DNA of 64,000 nt from Cyprinodon diabolis (taxonomy: Eukaryota; Chordata; Actinopteri; Cyprinodontiformes; Cyprinodontidae). A program made the translations under genes and the position numbers. The notes beneath the pieces are model-generated. The model worked only from the letters and a program-made list of their open reading frames with translations, ran no database searches and was not told the origin of the DNA. Shown here one piece after another: positions 45,330 to 55,792 of this stretch. Position 1 is the stretch's first letter, and each line of letters starts with the position of its first letter. Where the stretch lies: positions 49,595,659 through 49,659,658 of the forward strand of contig CM060068.1 of assembly GCA_030533445.1 (NCBI GenBank), given 5' to 3'.

Positions 45330-46547
45330 CACTCACCGGCCACTTTATTAAGTACACCTGTCCAACTGCTCGTTAACACTTAATTTCTAAGCAGCCAATC
45401 ACATGGCGGCAACTCAGTGCATTTAGGCATGTAGACATGGTCAAGACAATCTCCTGCAGTTCAAACCGAGCATCAGTATGGGGAAGAAAGGTGATTTGAG
45501 TGACTTTGAACATGGCATGATTGTTGGTGCCAGAAGGGCTGGTCTGAGTATTTCAGAAACTGCTGATCTACTGGGATTTTCACGCACAACCATCTCTAGG
45601 GTTTACAGAGAATGGTCCGAAAAAGCAAAAACATCCAGTGAGCGGCAGTTCTGTGGGCGGAAATGCCTTGTTGATGCCAGAGGTCAGAGGAGAATGGCCA
45701 GACTGGTTCGAGCTGATAGAAGGGCAACAGTGACTCAAATAACCACCCGTTACAATCAAGGTGGGCAGAAGAGCATCTCTGAACGCACAGTACGTCGAAC
45801 TTTGAGGCAGATGGGCTACAGCAGCAGAAGACCACACCGGGTGCCACTCCTTTCAGCTAAGAACAGGAAACTGAGGCTACAATTTGCACAAGCTCAACAA
45901 AATTGGACAATAGAAGATTGGAAAAACGTTGCCTGGTCTGGTGAGTCTCGATTTCTGCTGCGACATTCGGATGGTAGGGTCAGAATTTGGCGTCTACAAC
46001 ATGAAAGCATGGATCCATCCTGCCTTGTATCAACAGTTCAGGCTGGTGGTGGTGTCATGGTGTGGGGAATATTTTCTTGGCACTCTTTGGGCCCCTTGGT
46101 ACCAATTGAGCATCGTTGCAACGCCACAGCCTACCTGAGTATTGTTGCTGACCATGTCCATCCCTTTATGCGCACAATGTACCCAACTTCTGATGGCTAC
46201 TTTCAGCAGGATAATGCGCCATGTCATAAAGCTGGAATCATCTCAGACTGGTTTCTTGAACATGACAATGAGTTCACTGTACTCAAATGGCCTCCACAGT
46301 CACCAGATCTCAATCCAATAGAGCATCTTTGGGATGTGGTGGAACGGGAGATTCGCATCATGGATGTGCAGCCGACAAATCTGCGGCAACTGTGTGATGC
46401 CATCATGTCAATATGGACCAAACTCCCTGAGGAATGCTTCCAGCACCTTGCTGAATCTATGCCACGAAGAATTGAGGCAGTTCTGAAGGCAAAAGGGGGT
46501 CCAACCCGTTACTAGCATGGGTTACCTAAAAAAGTGGCCGGTGAGTG
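45330..46547 (+). mobile_element. Tc1/mariner DD36E-type transposon
   Basis: A 1,218-bp element with inverted ends CACTCACCGGCCACTTTATT and the matching AGTGGCCGGTGAGTG, flanked by TA on both sides (45328-45329 and 46548-46549). It carries one uninterrupted transposase ORF. Its length and TA duplication fit Tc1/mariner; the D to E spacing of 36 fits the DD36E group. It sits in an AT microsatellite. Confidence 0.95.
45478..46515 (+). CDS. Tc1/mariner transposase, first catalytic Asp replaced
   Basis: The 345-residue ORF has no stops. Residues 1-110 hold the paired-like helix-turn-helix DNA-binding region ([33 protein letters not shown]) and a GRK-like linker. The catalytic domain shows [11 protein letters not shown] at 152-161, QQDNAPCH with Asp245 and NPIEHLW with Glu282, 36 residues apart. 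In this family the first block normally reads WSDESRF; here residue 155 is Gly (codon GGT at 45940), which removes one metal-binding Asp. As encoded it should bind its ends but not cut. The downstream [12 protein letters not shown] and C-terminus are intact. Confidence 0.95.
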   Translation: MGKKGDLSDFEHGMIVGARRAGLSISETADLLGFSRTTISRVYREWSEKAKTSSERQFCGRKCLVDARGQRRMARLVRADRRATVTQITTRYNQGGQKSISERTVRRTLRQMGYSSRRPHRVPLLSAKNRKLRLQFAQAQQNWTIEDWKNVAWSGESRFLLRHSDGRVRIWRLQHESMDPSCLVSTVQAGGGVMVWGIFSWHSLGPLVPIEHRCNATAYLSIVADHVHPFMRTMYPTSDGYFQQDNAPCHKAGIISDWFLEHDNEFTVLKWPPQSPDLNPIEHLWDVVEREIRIMDVQPTNLRQLCDAIMSIWTKLPEECFQHLAESMPRRIEAVLKAKGGPTRY

Positions 46548-46589
46548 TATATTTATATATATATATATATATGTAAATATATATATATA

Positions 46590-46790
46590 TGCCAACATAT
46601 CACAAGCGATTTTACTTGTTTAAAAAGAAGTGGTTCCATCCAATACTCAGTAAGAACATTCAAGCCTGGCCTGGCCACGTGTCATTTTGCTGCCAATCAC
46701 GAGCGATTTTACTTGTTTGAGAATAGTGGTTTCAGCCAATACTGAGTAGGTTATTCAAGCCAGACCTGGCCAGCCGCGCGGGTTCGCTGC
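46590..46790. repeat. Two-copy tandem repeat of about 90 bp
   Basis: GCGATTTTACTTGTTT, then CCAATACT and CAAGCC..CCTGGCCA, occur at about 46605-46675 and again at 46700-46770, about 85% alike. Confidence 0.65.
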
Positions 46791-47463
46791 ATTCATATGC
46801 TAATTAGGGCCATTAGTACAGCTGATCGCTCTCCACATATGTCAGAGTCCGTTTCCAACAATTTGTGGCACTGACAAACGACGACAAGCGCGGGTTGCAA
46901 ATTGTCGTTAACTGACGAAAATCAGGGAGATCTGCGGGAGTTTACGGGGATGAAAATCTCACTTTTCATGCAGTGCCATGTGCAAAAAAATTTGATTGAC
47001 AGATGACCGTTGATATATGATTGGTTGAATTTAGGTGAACAAGCTGACATATAACTAACTGGCCTGCATAAAATAGCGGGGGAAAAAAACATCACAGGAT
47101 TTTTTTCTTAAATAGAAATTTTCTAACTTTTGGGACAATATTGTCTGATGAAGAGTACATTTATATACACGTTTAAGCCAGAATGATTTGAAATTTTAAT
47201 GACTTCCCTACGACTTTAAACCTGCTTCTTTTTAAAAGCTGGAAATCTGAAGCTTAATCGGAAAAATAAGGCTGCATTTGGCAGGTTTAAAGACAAATCA
47301 AGAATTTCAGAATTTCCTTAATGTGAACCAAACACCACGTAACGTGTCCCTTTGGGTATCTAGACCAAGTCAAACTATGCATTGATCTTCCTTGCATAGT
47401 GAGTTTAAGGTGCTAACAGTGCTAACAGGCTATTAGCCTTTTTTCTAAATATGCAAACATAAC
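46791..47463. other. Right end of candidate element and spacer
   Basis: 46880-46975 holds the inverted terminus described above. 46976-47463 shows no ORF or repeat that I recognise, ending at the target site ATGCAAACATAAC of the Rex3 copy. Confidence 0.4.
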
Positions 47464-47879
47464 GGATACAAGCGGCCGAAATGGGTTTCCTCCGTAGGGT
47501 GGCTGGGCTCTCCCTTAGAGATAGGGTGAGAAGCTCGGTCATCCGGGAGGGACTCGGAGTAGAGCCGCTGCTCCTCCACGTCGAGAGGAGCCAGTTGAGG
47601 TGGCTTGGGCATCTGTTTAGGATGCCTCCTGGACGCCTCCCTGGTGAGGTGTTCCGGGCACGTCCCACAGGGGGGAGGCCCCGGGGAAGACCCAGGACTC
47701 GCTGGAGAGACTATGTTTCTCGGCTGGCCTGGGAACGCCTTGGGGTTCCTCCTGAAGAGCTGGAAGCAGTGGCTGGGGAGAGGGAAGTCTGGGCCTCCCT
47801 TCTTAAGCTGCTGCCCCCGTGACCCGACCCCGGATAAGCGGAGGAAGATGGATGGATGGATGGATGGATGGATGGATGG
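47464..47879 (+). mobile_element. 5'-truncated Rex3 LINE
   Basis: A 416-bp copy of the Rex3/RTE C-terminus: FLRRVAGLSLRDRVRSSVI, RWLGHLFRMPPGRLPGEVF, RPRGRPRTRWRDYVSRLAW and WASLLKLLPP, with a short 3' UTR and (GATG)n. A 13-bp target duplication ATGCAAACATAAC lies at 47451 and 47880. The coding part is open for 113 codons, so it is younger than the copy at 12707. Confidence 0.92.
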
Positions 47880-48027
47880 ATGCAAACATAACACACAATT
47901 TAAAACATGCAGAGAAATCCATGGTTGCTATGGTTTCTTCAAGTGCATCATTTAAAAGCAAACTGTAATTCCGCATAATTTAAAAACAAAGAACAACAAC
48001 CAACGGAAAATTACGACATTTTCTTAG

Positions 48028-51000
48028 ACCTCACTCGGCGAATGCACCTTTTTTGACGACTTCTTCATCTCTAAGAAGATTTAAAGTCTCCAAGAAACTG
48101 ACCAACGTTGAATTTGAAGCTTTGAACATGAAAGATGTGAGTACTTAGTTTTCTAAAACTCTGCATTGTTTTCTGTGTGATTGATTGGAGAAAGTTCTAG
48201 AAACTTTTAAGTTTGCTGATGGTTAAACTAAATACTATTAAAGAAACATGTCTAAAGTAAGAGCTACATGATAAAGAAATAGAGAATTGTAAAGTTAACC
48301 TGTTAAAAAGTAAAATAGTTGCAATTTTTTCATATGAAGCATAATTTTAGCATTTGTTTTTGTAATGCTGCTGAAATAAGCAACTTACACTATTACTTTT
48401 ACCATATTTTCGCGACTATAAGGCGCATATAAACGTCTTTTTTCCCCCTCAAAATGTGTGGCTCGCCTTATAGTGCGGTGCGACCTATATGTGTTGTTAC
48501 TGCGGAAGGCTAACTGAAGGCTATAAGCTACGCAGAGGAACATGGAAATCGAGCAGCCGCGAGAGAATTCAAGATTAATGAACCGATGGTTCGCAAGTGG
48601 AGGAAGATGGAAAAACGAACTCCGACAGGTGAAGAAGACGCAGCTTAGTCTACACGGACATAAGGCGAGGTGATCATCGAGCAAAGAATGAGTGGGGCGA
48701 GCGTTTCGTCGGTCACTGTTCGACTAAAAGCAGTAACGCTAGCGGAAGAAATGAAATTGAACATTTTCAAGGAGGTCCGTCGTGGTGCTTTCGTTTTACG
48801 AAACGGTGCCATTTTTCCATCCGGACCAGGACTACAGTAGCGCAGCAACGTCTGGCGGATTATAATGAAAAGCTGGCGAGCTTCCACTCTTTCTGCAGCA
48901 AACACATCACCGACAAACGCATCCAGCCAAGCCACATCACCAACATGGACGAGGTGCAGCTCACTTTCGACATCCCGGTGAATCACACCGTGGAGAAGAA
49001 GGGGACCAGCACGGTAGCGATACATACAACGGGGTATGAAAAGGCGTCGTTTACTGTTGTGCTTGGCTGCCACGCAAAAAGACAGAAACTGCCACCTATG
49101 GTGATTTTTAAGAGAAAGACTTTGCCTAAAGAGACTTTTCCAGCTGGAGTCGTTATTAAGGCAAATAAAAGGGCTGGATGGATGAGGAGATGAAGAAAGA
49201 GTGGCTGAGGGAGGTGTATGTAAGGCAGAGGTGGGGACTCGAGTTTGTGACTCGTACTCGAGTCGCACTTAAGTCGCATATTTAATGACTATAGACTCGA
49301 CTTAGACATGCATTTGAAGGACTTCAGACTCGACCGAGACTGGCGATTTCTGACTTGTGAACAATATCTTATTTTTTAAGTGTTTTTTGTTTTACTAACT
49401 TGACTGATCGCCGCTCGCCTACCCGCACACAGCAGAGGTTAAAAAAAAAAAAAAACGGCAGAGGGGCTGTCAGTCATGTAGCACTGACGTCACTGACGCA
49501 ATGCTACGTGACATATAAGCATGTATTTTTCACTTACCAGTTCAAGATAATGATCATTCCATAGATATAATAGTGACCTTTAAGCTAAGTTTTCATCTCA
49601 GTGAAGGAGATGAAAACACAAGGAGAAACAAGCAAGCACACAAATTATTGAACTTATTTTTATTAATCATGTAATTAGAATTTATTGTGCGATTAATTTA
49701 ATATTGCAACAGGCCTACTCTAGACTTGAGACGTGACTTGGACTTGAACTCTCAAGACTTAAGACTTGACTTGGACTTGAGCTCTCAAGACTTGAGACTT
49801 GACTTGGACTTGCAAAAAATGACTTGTGAACATGTCTGATGTAAGGACACCAGGTGGTTTTTTCAACGCATCACCATCGCTGTTAATCTGTGACTCCATG
49901 CGTGCCCATCTCATAGCCGATGTGAAAAACAAGGTGAAACAAATGAAAGCTGTGCTTGCTGTTATTCCGCGAGGTCTGACAAAGGAACTTCAACAGCTCA
50001 ACATCGGTTTGAACCGGCCGTTCAAAGTAAGGCTGCGAGCAGCGTGGGAGCGATGGATGACAGACGGAGACCACAGTTTCACGAAAAGTGGAAGGCAGCG
50101 CCAGGCAAGTTACGCCACAGTTTGCGGATGGATTGTAGATGCTTGGGCTAACGTGTCTGCTGGCACTGTTGTTCGAGCTTTCGCAAAAGCCGGCATTATT
50201 TCCAAGGAGCCGCGCGGCACAGAAAGTGACTGACAGCGAAGAAAGGGAAATTGGCATGTCTGATTTAGCGCAGCTGTTTAATTCAGAAACAGAGGATGAT
50301 GACTTTGATGGGTTTGATTAATACTTTGTAATAAATACATGAATAAAGCACAAACATACTTAGTTTTGCTCCTGCAGTAGAGATATTTAAACGTAGTAGA
50401 GGATATGTACCTGTATATAAAACCCGCGCCTTTTAGTACGGTGCGCCTTATGGTCGTGAAAATATGGTAACTATTTTTATCTTTTATAACATAAGTAAAA
50501 TTATTACAAATTAAAATGCCAATAAACAGTTTTAAAGTGTTTGCTGCTTCACTTTGATAGTTGGTGTGTTTAAAAGCAGATTATTTCATTACATTTTAAA
50601 GATGGTCAGTAACATGTAATGTTGAAGGTATTTGTATGTAATCTGGGTTTTTTAAAGAAATAATCCAAGTTAACCTTGATAATTTTAGATTTTGAGCAAG
50701 AAAATATTAAATGTAGTCAGGATAATGTAAAGAAAAACAAACTTTGGTATTAGCTCTTTAGTTTATCATTGCTTTAAATCAAAAATTAGATGCCATCTTC
50801 AGCACTATTTGAATCAATAGTGTTACATAAGTTTTTTTCTTGCTTGTTTCTACTGTTTGCCTGTAGAGCTGCCAAAAGAATGATCTAAGAGTTTTGTGAC
50901 TTGTTTCCTCATAATGCAATAGAGTTGTCAGTAGACCAGTTTTAATTAACTGACTCCATCAATGCAACATGGCAACTCAAAAATCTTTTCATAGCTTATT

Positions 51001-52046
51001 TCAAAATAAGAGTTTCCATCTCTTGTATTAACCTTAGAGCTCTATTTTTGTATATGGAGTGCATAATAATAACTTAGATTGTTTCCCCCTGGATAGCATC
51101 TATGCAACACCTTGCGAGACAGACTCCTATTATTCACAAAATCTCTTTTGGTCTAAACATAATCATAGCCTCAGTCTAATGCATGTTTTGTCATGTGGTC
51201 TTCCTGCCAATCTTTATGGTAATCAGAGAGCAGTGAGAGCTTCAGCGGGCAGGACTAAGAGAGAATGTCCATGCTGCCAAGATGAGCAGGTAAAATCTTT
51301 TTCTCATCTTTAAACACACACTAAAAACAGCTACTGATAAATTTTATATAACAGTAAATATTTGCTGTTTGGTTTTTGTGAAATGAACTTCTAAGTAGGT
51401 TCTACTCCAAACTTTCTTATCTTCTCCAGGCCCCTAAAGTATCTAGAAAACGCCATCATTCTCCTGACTCTGCCACGCCTCCCCAGAAGAGGAGGCGTTC
51501 AATGGCAGTTCATCCCAACCAACCTCTTGTTGTGACCTCAGCTCCTGCTCAATGCACCACTCAGGTTGAAAGGCTGATCTCTAAGCCTCCGGCCACCATC
51601 CACCCTGCAGACCTCCCAGCAGTCTGTCATATGCCAATCCTCAACCAGTCCTCCACTGCTGCTGTGCAGGACAATGAGCCCTTGATAATTCACACTCACA
51701 CATTAGAGGAGTACCAGCAGATTTACCATGAAGTGGTCGATGACATGCTGAGGTGAATTTATATTGATGTTGGAAGTTGGGACCTCAACACTTAGTTTTA
51801 AAGATTGTAAAATTGTTAAACCCATGCCGATCTGTTGTCATTTTATAAATGTTTGCTTTTCACAGGTACAAAAATGGTCGAAGGCGACCTTACACTCTCA
51901 ACTTAGGGCGAGGTATCAAGCAAAAGCTCTGGGAAAGGATGAACAAGCCCTCTATTACAACGTTAGCCAGCCAAAATGGCCTGATTAATGAAAACATCAC
52001 CTATGGCTGTGGGAAATATCCTCCTCTTTACATCTTGGATGAGTAA
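48028..52046 (+). CDS. Unrecognised spliced gene with a long intron
   Basis: Four exons with GT..AG borders and compatible phases: 48028-48136 (FKVSKKLTNVEFEALNMKD), 51038-51289 (SSIFVYGVHNNNLDCF ... RASAGRTKRECPCCQDEQ), 51430-51752 (PKVSRKRHHSPDSATPPQKR, basic and proline-rich, then HTLEEYQQIYHEVVDDML) and 51866-52046 (YKNGRRRPYTLNLGRGIKQK, LWERMNKPS, ending YPPLYILDE). No initiator ATG fits exon 1, so an upstream exon is missing. The basic KRxxxRR segment may be a nuclear signal. I recognise no domain. The 2.9-kb first intron is mostly a pogo transposon. No stops interrupt the exons, which argues for a real or recently active gene. Confidence 0.55.
48520..50321 (+). pseudogene. pogo/Tigger transposase, broken by a MITE
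   Basis: The reading frame is split into pieces at 48540-48660, 48855-49225 and 49847-50321. The middle piece includes FHSFCSKHITDKRIQPSHIT, NMDEVQL and CHAKRQKLPPMVIFKRKTLP, typical of DDE transposases of the pogo group. After the MITE and its ATGTAAGG duplication the frame continues with TPGGFFNASPS and CDSMRAHL. The 48640-48850 part has stops, so the enzyme is dead even without the MITE. Confidence 0.85.
49226..49838. mobile_element. hAT-like MITE nested in the pogo element
   Basis: 613 bp, beginning CAGAGGTGGGGACTCGAG and ending ACATGTCTG, with a perfect 8-bp duplication ATGTAAGG at 49218-49225 and 49839-49846. The interior is built of ACTCGAGTC/GACTTGGACTTGA motifs. It is a common type of fish MITE. 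The right terminus is diverged. Confidence 0.85.
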
Positions 52047-52239
52047 AAAAAAAAACAAAGTTCCAAGACAAACACTCAGAAACCTGACTGACAATACTGA
52101 CAATGAAACCAACACATTTTTATATAATTCTCTAAAAGTTCAGCCTAAAGCTTGATAACTTAAATCAAACCTCTTTGGATCAATCAAAATCGGTTATGGA
52201 TTAAAGTAAAAAAGAAACTGCTGAGTTGACCTCAACCTC
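52047..52239. other. Downstream sequence of the spliced gene
   Basis: A-rich 3' flank after the stop at 52046. It holds no clear AATAAA, and a minisatellite follows. Confidence 0.4.
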
Positions 52240-53570
52240 AGTCTCCATCTCCGAACCTTAAGTTTACCCCCCAAAACCTCCTCATCAGTCTCCATCTGCA
52301 GAGTTTAAGCCTGCCTGAAAAACCTCCTCATCAGTCTCCATCTGCAGAGTTTAAACCTGCCTGCAAAACCTCCACCTAAGTCTCTATCTGCAGAGTTTAA
52401 ACCTGCCTGCAAAACTTCCACCTCAGTCTCCATCTGCAGTTAAACCTGCCATCAAAACCTCCATCTCCATCTGCAGATCTAAAACCTGCCTGTAAACTTC
52501 CACCTCAGTCTCCATCTGCAGTTAAAACTGCCATCAAAACCTCCATCCCCATCTGCAGATTTTAAACCTGCCAGGAAGACATCCACCTCAGCCTCCATCT
52601 GCAGAGTTTAAATCTGCCAAAAAAACTTCCCCCTCAGTCTCCATCTGCAGCTTTTAAAACTCCCAGCAAAACCTCCTCCTCAGTCTCCATCTGCAGAGTC
52701 TAAACCTGTGTCAGGATTTGGTTATAGAGTGTTGACCAAAAGCAGAGGCAGGAAGGCAGAGGTGAATTTGATTGATTTAATTAAAAAGGGAAACTGAAAA
52801 TAAAGGCAGGGTATCCAAAAATCCAATAATGAAAACGAAGTCCAAACAAGCATGAAACCAGGAGTCCAAAAATCCAAAAGAATCAAACATAAAAAACTAG
52901 TCAAAACGAACCAGAAACCGTGGAGACATCAGGGGAATCACTGTCACAACGAGGAAGACTCAGGGAGACGGAGTTGGAGGAAGTTTGACAAAGTTTGGCA
53001 GTGTTTGACGAGGACCCAGCAAAGGGGAACTGAAGAGAGAGGGCTTTTAAAGGAGACTGAGACAAAGAGGGGGCTAATGATGAAACTGGGAGCAGGTGTG
53101 CACAGAACAAGAGGGAAATAGCTAGTGAAGAAGGAGAACACAAGAGGGCAGCAGAGAGCAACAAAAGAGAAACCTGGAAGACTGGAAATACCACAATGTT
53201 AAATTACTAGGACTATAAAACAAGGAGAAAAGCAAGACTGAATACTGAAAAGAAAAACATAACAGAAACCTGACAACGTGCCTGCAAAACCTCCTCATCA
53301 GCCTCCATCTGCAGAATTTAAACCTGCCTGCAAAACTTCCTCATCAGTCTCCATCTGCAGAGTTTAAACCTGCCTGGAAAACCTCCTCATCAGTCTCCAT
53401 CTGATGAGTTTAAATCTGCCAAAAAAAACTTCCACCTCAGTCTCCATCTGCAGAGTTAAACCTGCCTGTAAAACTTCCCCCTCAGTCTCCATCTGCAGCT
53501 TTTAAAACTCCCAGCAAAACCTCCTCCTCACTCTCCATCTGCAGTGGATAAACCTGCGTAAAGCAAGGCC
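52240..53570. repeat. About 46-bp minisatellite split by a solo LTR
   Basis: Units built of CAGTCTCCATCTGCAGAGTT, AAACCTGCCTGCAAAACC and TCCTCATC repeat with variation from 52240 to 52708 and from 53276 to 53570. The unit is not a multiple of three, so the short open frames across it are unlikely to be coding. The LTR insertion interrupts one unit exactly. Confidence 0.9.
52709..53275 (-). repeat. Solo LTR, 567 bp
   Basis: Begins TGTCAGGATTTGG, ends GAAACCTGACA. The flanks ACCTG and ACGTG are a 5-bp duplication with one mismatch. Rejoining the flanks restores the minisatellite unit TAAACCTGCCTGCAAAACC. Read on the minus strand it resembles the plus-strand LTR at 25.95-26.37 kb. Confidence 0.88.
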
Positions 53571-54185
53571 AACGGCCTCCGCCATTCTTTCCGTCCTGCT
53601 CTGCTCTGTTATGAGCTTCGTAGAGCTTGAGGAGAGTATCTGCGAGAGGATTGAGATCAAGTGTTATTAAAAAGGGACGTAAAGGACCTGCAAACCAAAC
53701 TAAAAGTCATTCATCCTTTGAATGGTGTTTGGAAAGTGCCCTGTTGCTCATCAATCAACTAGCTGTTTCCACCATCAAAAAGGGGTGAGTAATTTGGCCT
53801 CCAAAAAGTAACATACACTGAAAATAAAATAATCATAGTGCATCTTATTCATCCATTTAAACATATCATATTTAGATACTCTTAAATAATTTTGTCATGT
53901 TAGCATCATAAGACATGGAAACAAATGTGTTAAACCAAATATGCTTGTAATTCAGTTGGGGAACGAGTGGCTGAGATCTCAGGAGAGCTGTGCGTAAGTA
54001 AAATGGCGGCATACACGTAGTTCATATCAAATCTACTCAGGTAAGTACAAGCCAATAATTGAAAATTAAACAAAGTAAGGTTTAAACATTAACAATTGTC
54101 TCGTATTTTACGAGGAAACAAACTGGACAAGGAGACCTTGACGAACCTGTAGAGCTAGCTGGGTGAGTGTTTCGACAACATCGTA
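53571..54185. other. Upstream sequence of the L1 ORF1, no gene seen
   Basis: May be the 5' UTR of the following LINE; it contains no long ORF. A stretch at 53660-53785 ends in AAAAAGGGGTGAGTA, which could be an exon end, but support is weak. Confidence 0.35.
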
Positions 54186-54945
54186 ATGGGGAAGCCTAGA
54201 AACCCCACATCCACAAACACACCTTCAACCAAACGCTCCTGTTCTAGCTCGACCTTTGCTTCTTCTACTGTGTCTCCAGACAGGAGCTACAGCGACGTCC
54301 AGAAATCCATCAACCAAAAGATAACCAGCCTGGATGCCTGTCTCGCCTTGTTAGAAGTCCTACATCAAGAAGCCCTGAGAGAGTCGGAGGAATACAGCCA
54401 AGGGCATCTAGTCTCTATTACCGCCACGAACAAAGCGTTGAGGGGGCAAGTCATGAAGCTCACCGAGGGGATGATCCAGCTGTATGGTGAAAATAAGAAG
54501 ATGAAAGAATCCATTCAGGACATTCAGTCGCGAAGCATGAGAGACAACTTTGTCTTTGCAGGCATTCCGGAGCAGCAGGAGGAGGATCCTGAGGTGACAA
54601 TCCCAGAGTTCCTCCAGAAGAAGCTGGAAATCCTGGCGGATCAGGTAAAAAACATCCACTTTCATAAACTTGATAAAACCCATCCTAGACCAATCTTGGC
54701 TAAATTTGAACACTATAAACAAAAGAGCAGGTCAGAAATTGGGGCAGAGAGCAGAGAGGAATGGATTTCAATGTTAATGACCAGTCTCCAAAGGAAATCC
54801 TGGATCGTAGGCGAGTGCTATTCCCAATCAGGAAGAACTACATCACTGAAGGCGTCAGAGCTACAGTAGCAGTTGACAAACTTTATATTAAGGGTCAGTT
54901 GTTCAGGGATCAGAAGATCAATCCTTGGCTTTTTTAGATGCACAA
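54186..54945 (+). pseudogene. Tx1/L1-type ORF1 protein gene
   Basis: The frame from ATG 54186 runs 227 codons. A Ser/Thr-rich N-terminus is followed by a coiled coil at about residues 35-115 (QKITSLDACLALLEVL, NKALRGQVMKL, NKKMKESIQDIQSRSMRDN) and an RRM-like core (FVFAGIPEQQEEDPEVTIPE, NIHFHKLDKTHPRP, LAKFEHYKQK). At about 54750 the frame shifts; the correct C-terminal domain continues as SPKEILDRRRVLFPIRKNYI, then KLYIKGQLFRD, to TAG near 54943. ORF1p binds element RNA. No ORF2 follows; a palindromic MITE lies 15 bp downstream. Confidence 0.82.
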
Positions 54946-54960
54946 CAGGTGGATTTAACG

Positions 54961-55151
54961 CAGTGGTCTCCAACCCTGGTCCTCAAGATCTACTGTCCTA
55001 CAGATTTTAGATGCATCCCTGCTTCAACACAGCTGAATCAAATGAATGGCTTGAAAAGGTAATCAATCATTTGATTCAGCTGTGTTGAAGCAGGGATGCA
55101 TCTAAAATCTGTAGGACAGTAGATCTTGAGGACCAGGGTTGGAGACCACTG
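54961..55151. mobile_element. Palindromic hAT-like MITE
   Basis: 191 bp folding into a near-perfect hairpin: the arm from CAGTGGTCTCCAACCCTGG to CAGCTGAATCAAATGA is about 85 bp, repeated inverted after a loop of about 20 bp. The flanks ATTTAACG and ATTTAAAG form an 8-bp duplication with one mismatch. CAGTGG ends and the 8-bp duplication indicate hAT mobilisation. Confidence 0.9.
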
Positions 55152-55792
55152 ATTTAAAGCATGTGACACTTGATAAAAGTGTAAAAAATGGAACACGGTG
55201 ATAAATGAAGTATAGGCACAGCTGAAGCGCACGTTGGAATGATATGGTTGTTAGTCACGGTTGGGTACACGAAACACACTGCAAAAACAGACCTACTAAA
55301 AATAAGCAAAATATTCTGAAATTCCATAATTTTATCTAGTTTCGCAAAAAAATCTGCCAATGGGGTAAGCAATTTATATTTGACAAGAAATCTTAAAATA
55401 AGCGTAATGTTCTTGCCTCTGACGGACTTAAATGGGCCTTAAAACTAGAGAAAAAAATCTTAACTTAAGTAGATTGCAGCATTGAAAACCCAGTTATTTA
55501 AGATTAAATTACTTAAAATTAAATTTTTGATCCCTTGATCTAGTTAACTTTTAGAAATTGCACCTTAATTTGGTATAAAGAAATAAAAGCACTTAAAATA
55601 AGACAAAATTTCTTGAAATAGCTTTATAAAAATAAGTGACTGTCTTAAATCAAGACACCAAAACATTATATATCTTAATGTTTTATCAACTTTGCAATAC
55701 GATTTTTTAATTCAACATTTATAAAAAAAAAACTGAATGTATCAGCTATCGTAGCAGCATACTACAATTATGACTTAGATACAAACATAACA
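55152..55792. other. AT-rich stretch with a MITE-like end
   Basis: ACACACTGCAAAAACAG at 55275 resembles the terminus of a widespread fish MITE, followed by AAGCAAAATATTCTGAAAT-like and CTTAAAATAAG-like motifs. The opposite terminus was not found. No genes. Confidence 0.4.

Larger units (their letters stand above)
40314..46975. mobile_element. Candidate large element bounded by inverted termini
   Basis: CACTGCATGAAAAGTG plus TGATTTTC at 40314-40337 recurs inverted at 46952-46975 with one mismatch in 24. Subterminal motifs (GTTAACG, CAATTTGCA, AAACTCCC) also occur near both ends. Between them lie the five-exon gene at 44013-45106, a nested LINE, two MITEs and a Tc1 element. Removing the LINE and Tc1 leaves about 2.4 kb, a normal size for a DNA transposon with one gene. 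I could not find a convincing target duplication, so the call is tentative. Confidence 0.4.
48402..50467 (+). mobile_element. pogo/Tigger DNA transposon
   Basis: Inverted ends CCATATTTTCGCGACTATAA and, at the right, TTATGGTCGTGAAAATATGG, each flanked by TA (48400-48401 and 50468-50469). Plus-strand coding sequence is pogo/jerky-like: EFKINEPMVRKWRKMEKR (helix-turn-helix), ITNMDEVQLTFDIP with the first Asp, LLICDSMRAHL with the second Asp, and a C-terminus ending SETEDDDFDGFD. It carries a 613-bp MITE. It lies in the intron of the gene at 48028-52046. Confidence 0.92.

Noticed and set aside
52240..53570. Possible repeat-protein coding (unit PPHQSPSAEFKPACK)
   Set aside because: The unit is about 46 bp, not a multiple of three, and units contain stops and shifts.
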